A DNA stretch of 64,000 bases from Ascarosepion bandense. Lineage: Eukaryota; Mollusca; Cephalopoda; Sepiida; Sepiidae. Position numbers and translations under genes: made by a program. Positions 59,118 through 64,000 of this stretch are shown one piece after another. Each line of letters begins with the position of its first letter. Within the stretch, counting starts at the first letter, position 1. Under the pieces are notes generated by a model, which saw only the letters and a list, made by a program, of their open reading frames with translations, made no database searches and was not told where the DNA came from. The stretch covers positions 1,612,001-1,676,000 of the forward strand of contig JBBBDQ010001028.1 of the NCBI GenBank assembly GCA_037127315.1, given 5' to 3'.

Positions 59118-60394
59118 AATTAAAAGAAAACATTTTTATTTTTAAAAATTAAGTTTAAAAATTAGTTATGGAAAATGAGGGGAGGTACCTAAATGGAAAT
59201 AAATCAAATAGCCGCAACCTTTAAAGCTTCAAGAAATATATATTTATGTCATCATCAAACGCTAACAATAAACAATGTGTATTACTGAGAATTTGAGTCT
59301 AAAAAAATGTGAAAAATGTTCTGAACGCACCTCATGATGAGCTACTAAACGTCTGGTAAAACAATAAAGGAATTATCTTAGAAGAAGAGTCTATGAGTAT
59401 TATTGAGTTAAAGGATGAAAAGAAAAACAGTAACACACTGAGAGTTTACTAAAGGTTATAGCTTTTTAATTAATTTAACTATTTTTGTTGTTTAATTTTA
59501 AATATCAATACAATTAAAAATAGAAAAACAGGACATGAGTAAGAAAGAGAATCCCATTTCTTTTTTACGACCCTAATTGGCTAGTGAATATGATATATCG
59601 CGTTTTGCTTGAAATTTAATAACAGCGTTTGTATTCTTTTTCACATTGTCGTGCGATTTGAATTTGCATTAGACGCTTTCAATAAATTCCTAATCAAAAG
59701 TGGAAGCATTTTTCACTTTCTGTACAACAAATGAGAAAATAAAGAAAAGAAAAAACAAACAAACAAACAAACAAAAAAAAAAAAGGACATCAAATTTATA
59801 AATGCTATAACAAAGCGAAACACATTTTTTAGTCAAAAGGACATAGGACCTTAGGACAATTATTCATAGTTAGCTTTTATTTATTTATTTTTACATCTTA
59901 CAATTGTAGCGATTTTTAAGTCAATTAGTAGAATAGACTTATCCTCACTCATCAATGATGCACCATTTTCAATGTTTAATGAATGAATATTTGAAAACTG
60001 AATAAGTTTGGGGCAAAGAGATGGATGGAACAGATTACTTAACTAACTTTACTAATAACAATAACTAAAAATTCAAGTATCATTTTTTTTTTTTTTTTAA
60101 ATCAGCCAGTATTTTTTTAAGCAACTTAGTGATTTATGAAAAAGGATGGTTACTGGAAAAAAAAAAGTTTTCAGACTTTCAGTTTTCACTTTCTCACCGA
60201 AATTCTAAATTGATTTTAAAATCTCACTCAAAAATAAATGTTCAAACAATGTTCGGAATCACTTATCTAGACCTTATTCAGTGTTTAATGATTACCGAAT
60301 TAATAGCAATAATATGGATATAGAAATAAATAATAAAAATAAATACAATAAGACTAAGTTCGATTTTATTTGCACTTTGGTTGGAGGGTTTAAA
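59118..60394. other. AT-rich DNA; small family fragment, rest unknown
   Basis: 59120-59190 ends in ATTAGTTATGGAAAATGAGG then GGAGGTACCT, a short plus-strand fragment of the repeat family right end. 59200-60394 has no recognised content apart from A- and T-rich tracts (59752-59784, 60084-60098). Segment 59330-59660 is slightly richer in GC, with no coding seen. Confidence 0.5.
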
Positions 60395-60563
60395 GTAGAT
60401 AATCAATTTCGGTTTGAAAATACACTAAGAATATTTTATTTGCTTACTGAAACTAGTAAATTTCTCTTGACTTTCAATTAAAGCTAAAATTTAAAACTTC
60501 AAGAAAAATTTAAATTGAATTAAAAAAAAAAAAAGTTAAGTATCGAAAATGAGTAGGTACCTA
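60395..60563 (+). repeat. GGTACC-ended repeat family, right-end fragment C4
   Basis: From ATCAATTTCGGTTTGAAAAT to AGTATCGAAAATGAGTAGGT ACC. It matches the last 170 bases of 62146-63776 (TTTCTGTTTGAAATACACCA through GTATCGAAAATGATTGATTG). It abuts an inverted copy, forming a second head-to-head pair. Confidence 0.65.
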
Positions 60564-61578
60564 TTTTAAAATTGAAAAGTTTTCTTGAAACTGATTTTAG
60601 TTTTTAATTGAAAGCCAAATGATTAAATTTACTATTTTCCAGTAAGCAAAATACTCTGGTGTATTTCAAACAGAAATTATAACATTGGAAAATCTCAAAA
60701 TTTTAGATTCCAATCAATATAATTATTATATTGATTGGAATCTAAAATTTTGAGATTTTCCAATGTTTTGGCTATTTTTGAGTGATCGACACATTTATAA
60801 ACAAAAGTTAATACTCGGTTTTAAAAATCATGCATATACATCTGTGGTACATTATTTTTGAAAAATTAGCAAATTTAATGTTAAAAATTGATCTGAGTTA
60901 CACAAATATTAGCATGAAATTTAGAATAAAACTATTTCTTAAATACAGAGTTCAACTTTCTGAACTTTACGCCGTATTTGAAAATATGTTGACAGTTCGA
61001 CAGATGCGAGATAAGATAAATATATGGCGATCACAAGTGACATAATTTTACAAAACTTTTTTCCGGTCAGAGGAAGAAACCGTGAAACACATGACCTTTT
61101 AATGTACACATATAAATTACAAAAAAGAAAAAAAATCTTCAAATACACACATGAAAAAAATTTAAAATTTTAAAAATACGATGGCTAGATGATTTGTATT
61201 AATTATTAAACTTTTGAATTTTCGATGAGTAAATGTAGTCTTCACTTTATAAACTACCAACCTAACGTGTACAAGTCTTTGACATTTTTTTAAAAACTTT
61301 ATAAATTATTATAATTTAAAAAAAAAGGAAAACAATTCTTTTAAAATGTCATTATTATTAAAAAAATTTTCTGAAAACTATGTCCTTAATTTAAAGCAAT
61401 TAAAAGCTTATCTAATTAATTAGATAGTTTTATTGTATTTTTTTAAAAGACTTTGATCTTTCCTCTTAATGATAACATTAACATTTTGATGAAAAAAGTT
61501 CGTTTATATTAAATTTGGAACTTTTTTTTCTTCATACTATGATATGCTGTTTTTTCAGCGATTTAGTGAAGGTACCTA
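60564..61578 (-). repeat. GGTACC-ended repeat family, copy C5 (inverted)
   Basis: Inverted family blocks run from GAAAAGTTTTCTTGAAACTG to TTTTTTCAGCGATTTAGTGA AGGTACC. They include CATGACCTTTTAATGTACAC (inverted ATTAAAAGGTCAT block) and CATTTTGATGAAAAAAGTT near the end. The left edge overlaps the GGTACC of C4. It contains the 87-nt palindrome at 60681-60767. Confidence 0.65.
60681..60767. repeat. Perfect palindrome, 43-bp arms, 1-nt spacer
   Basis: The arm 60681-60723, starting AACATTGGAAAATCTCAAAA and ending CAATCAATATAAT, is the exact reverse complement of 60725-60767. The centre is a single T at 60724. It lies within an inverted repeat copy and duplicates one block of it (GATTCCAATCAATATAAT) in both orientations. 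Confidence 0.95.
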
Positions 61579-62145
61579 CAAAAAAGCCAGAAATTAGCTT
61601 GAATTTGATGAGGCCTGATGATATATAATTATGTTTAAAATGTTTTTTAAAAAAATTTGAAGAGAAGCTCAAGTCTGATGATCTCAATTCCTGTCAAAAT
61701 AAAGTTTGCGAACAGGCATGGTTTCTTTAAAGAAATACATTTTTTTGTCATTTTACCTAAGTTATGCCTACATTTTTGAAGTCGATAATGGCTATGTTTG
61801 TCTGACTGTTATAACTAGCTACTATGGGTATATTTTTTGACTTACTCCAGCTGTATCCCGACCTTCTTTATAAAAGGTCGTGGCTGTACTCCAACGAACA
61901 CTCAGTTTTTTTTACCCAAGCCTCCTTACAAAGGTTGGATGTGGTACAAGGCCAATTTTAGCATGGGGCATTCTGAGCGCATAAGCAGGATCGTGCTCTC
62001 GTCTATTTACCTCAGACGAGTCTCTGCTCTTCGCCAAAGCTTCATCTGAGTTTCTCTCTACCCGAAGACAGAGTCCGACAAGGATAAAGTTTATATATTT
62101 GCTTTGACGAACAGTTGGTATTTAACCGAGCCTCTTCACAAAGAT
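61579..62145. other. GC-richer block with hairpin modules
   Basis: 61845-62140 has clearly less AT than its surroundings. CGACCTT at 61859-61865 pairs with AAGGTCG at 61874-61880, and a weaker version (CCAAGCCT with AGGTTGG) follows at about 61918-61937. The segment CCTCAGACGAG near 62011 and ACAAGGATAAAGTTTATA near 62078 recur at 63812 and 63863. A plus-strand 70-codon frame (61837-62049) has no known domain. The nature of the block is unknown. Confidence 0.5.
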
Positions 62146-62436
62146 CCAAGTATTTTTAATTATTTTTTAATTTCTTTTTTAATCCTTTTTAACACGTTTG
62201 AAATTTTGGTAAAAATATTGTTTTGTTTTTCGTCAGCTGCTAACCAAACTGTCACCAGACTAGTTTACAATGGATAATGTAACATTACGTAACTCAGTTC
62301 TTTTTTCAGTTGAAAAACATAATTTGGAAATTCTTGCAAAAATCAAGTAATTGTTGGATTTGGGTAAAACTTTCAGGATTTATTCACAAATGAATGAAAT
62401 TATTTTTTAAATTATAATTTTTAGAAAGCCTTGATA

Positions 62437-62439
<3 letters not shown>

Positions 62440-62497
<58 letters not shown>
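62440..62497. repeat. (TA)29 microsatellite
   Basis: Uninterrupted TA run inside repeat copy C6; the matching place in C1 (near 56289) has only a T tract. Confidence 0.95.
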
Positions 62498-62500
<3 letters not shown>

Positions 62501-62706
62501 TTACATCTGCTAGCCCACCTCCACGTAAATTCATAAAATTTTAAGAAATTAAATTTTATAGCAAAATTATAAGTTAAATGCAGGACTCATTGGGAAATGC
62601 AAACCATCGATATATATATTTAACATTTGGCCCTTATTTCCACAAATCTACCTCGAATAGTAAAATAGAATATTGCAATAAAACTATGACATTAACTAGA
62701 TAAGAT

Positions 62707-62707
62707 T

Positions 62708-62755
<48 letters not shown>
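62707..62755. repeat. (TA)n microsatellite
   Basis: TA run with one TTTAT interruption near 62727, inside repeat copy C6. Confidence 0.95.
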
Positions 62756-62758
<3 letters not shown>

Positions 62759-63100
62759 ACATTAGTTTGGAGAAAAAAAGAAAAAAAAACTTTATTGTTT
62801 TCACTTTTTCTTTTTTAACTGTAATAATTTATTAAATTTCAATTTTTTTAAAAATTCTACAAAGCCTTTTCGCGGTTAGTTTATTAAGTTATTAAGTAAA
62901 TACTATATTTACTAATTGGAAAGTTAAATATAAATAATCGAGCCAATACATCTTTAATTTTTTTTTTTTTTGTGTATAAGATTTGCTTTTAAGTGTGGCA
63001 TTTTCTGTTATATTAAAAGGTTACTTGTTTCACGGTTTCTTCCCCTTACTGGAAAACAATTTAGGTAATTTTGTCAATTCTGGCCAACTATACTTGGCTG

Positions 63101-63339
63101 TGCGCTGTGGTGCAGTGGATATCGACTCGGAACGACAAATCGCAGAGCCGAGTTCGAATTCAAGTTGAATTCTTTGCAATCACTTTTGCGCAAATAGCGT
63201 TGGGAAAGGTATTATTAATCCGTCACTTCCCTCCAGTTATGGGGTAAATAACAGGATAGATTGGGCTCTATAGCCTTAGCTGGCAACCAGTCTACCGCAG
63301 AAAGCAATGCGTGTATCACGTATGACACTTAACTGACTG
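63101..63339 (+). mobile_element. tRNA-derived SINE with 11-bp TSD
   Basis: The clearest SINE copy. It is flanked by ATACTTGGCTG on both sides (63090-63100 and 63340-63350), an exact 11-bp target duplication. The head TGCGCTGTGGTGCAGTGGAT holds an A-box-like segment and GAGTTCGAATTC is a good B box. Compared with 36208-36480 it lacks about 75 bases of the body before the end GTATGACACTTAACTGACTG. It was inserted into repeat copy C6 and so is younger than it. Confidence 0.9.
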
Positions 63340-63776
63340 ATACTTGGCTGTCATCTATCATCAATCATTCGCACCTCGGTGATTAAGAAATGCTTTTATT
63401 CTAAATTTCATGCTATAAACAAGCAATAGTAGTGGAAATCAGATTAATTTAACTTAAAATTTGCTAATTTTCTAAAGATGACGTATCACAGATGTACATT
63501 TTAGTTTTGCAAGATTTTTAAAACCAAGAATTAACTTTTTTTGTTTACAATTGATCGTTCAAAAATGGCCCCAAAAATTGAAAATTTTAGAAAATTTAGA
63601 TTCTAATCAATATAATTTCTGTTTGAAATACACCAGAATATTTTGCTTACTGGAAATAGTAAATTTAAAATCACTTAGCTTTCAATTAAAGGCTAAAATA
63701 GAAGTTTCAAGAAAACTAACTTTATTTTTAAAAATTCAATAAAAGTTAGGTATCGAAAATGATTGATTGGAGGTAC

Positions 63777-64000
63777 CAACAGTTCAGGGTCGGGTATCTG
63801 TCTATTTTTTCCTCAGACGAGACTTTACCTTTCTGCAGAGAAGGCAGAGTGTCAAACTCAAACAAGGATAGAGTTAGAGTTTATTCACTCTGACAAACAC
63901 TATCAGAACTCCCTTTAAGTTTTTATAAAGTGGGGGTTTTACTCCACAACACAGACAAACAAAAGGGTTTTTTTGACATTCACAAGGAAGACGTCGGCTG
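63777..64000. other. GC-richer block, second copy of the 61845 type
   Basis: It follows the right end of copy C6 directly. It shares CCTCAGACGAG, ACAAGGATAGAGTTAGAGTT and the TTTATAAAG then ACTCCAC pattern with 61845-62140, though the order of modules differs. It is cut by the window edge and its nature is unknown. Confidence 0.5.

Larger units (their letters stand above)
62146..63776 (+). repeat. GGTACC-ended repeat family, copy C6
   Basis: Starts near AGTATTTTTAATTATTTTTT, so it lacks the left end. It then carries the same blocks as C1, and its full right end GTATCGAAAATGATTGATTG GAGGTACC lies at 63749-63776. It has been enlarged by two TA microsatellites (62440-62497, 62707-62755) and by a SINE (63101-63339). 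Without these it is about 1.3 kb. No coding is seen. Confidence 0.7.

Overview
The window reads as AT-rich intergenic DNA from an animal, probably a lophotrochozoan. The mix of elements and the tRNA-derived SINE fit a mollusc, perhaps a cephalopod, but that is inference from general resemblance and no sequence here fixes the species. I found no convincing host gene: no exon series, no tRNA, rRNA or snRNA gene, no CRISPR array and no bacterial-type operon. Almost every protein-like stretch can be assigned to a transposable element, and all are broken. The longest clean reading frame (about 6335-7915) is the reverse transcriptase of a jockey/CR1-like LINE.

Layout. 1-2877 is low-complexity DNA. 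2878-9072 is a nest: an APE-type LINE is split near 4930/8085 by two jockey/CR1-like LINE copies lying head to tail. 10430-11000, 14985-16110 and 16980-17660 hold older LINE remnants. 12876-14199 is a short LTR element with a 5-bp target duplication. 18266-18620 is a Ty3/gypsy RNase H remnant. 18885-22236 is an inverted repeat pair. 22706-23925 is a possible LTR. 26105-27400 is a Penelope-like element on the minus strand, with traces of its GIY-YIG domain.

30590-31010, 37105-37535, 44799-45644 and 51205-51718 are mariner-type remnants, three of them from one family. 39246-43080 is a Ty3/gypsy element with both LTRs; its 3' LTR carries a 31-bp minisatellite. 46647-48239 holds two non-autonomous Helitrons facing each other. 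49905-50745 holds two LINE 3' ends, one against the other. 52877-53323 is a hAT-type MITE with an 8-bp target duplication. 55862-63776 is filled by direct and inverted copies of one repeat family of roughly 1.7 kb with GGTACC-like ends, broken up by SINEs and AT microsatellites.

The parts do not work together as a system. They are layers of independent insertions, and nesting, target duplications and shared deletions let their relative ages be read. No new defence or metabolic system is visible. The more unusual items are structural: nested LINEs, the minisatellite confined to one LTR, the opposed Helitrons, the large inverted repeats and an 87-nt perfect palindrome. Alignments and family calls were made by eye; boundaries are good to a few bases where target duplications or termini are stated and to tens of bases elsewhere.
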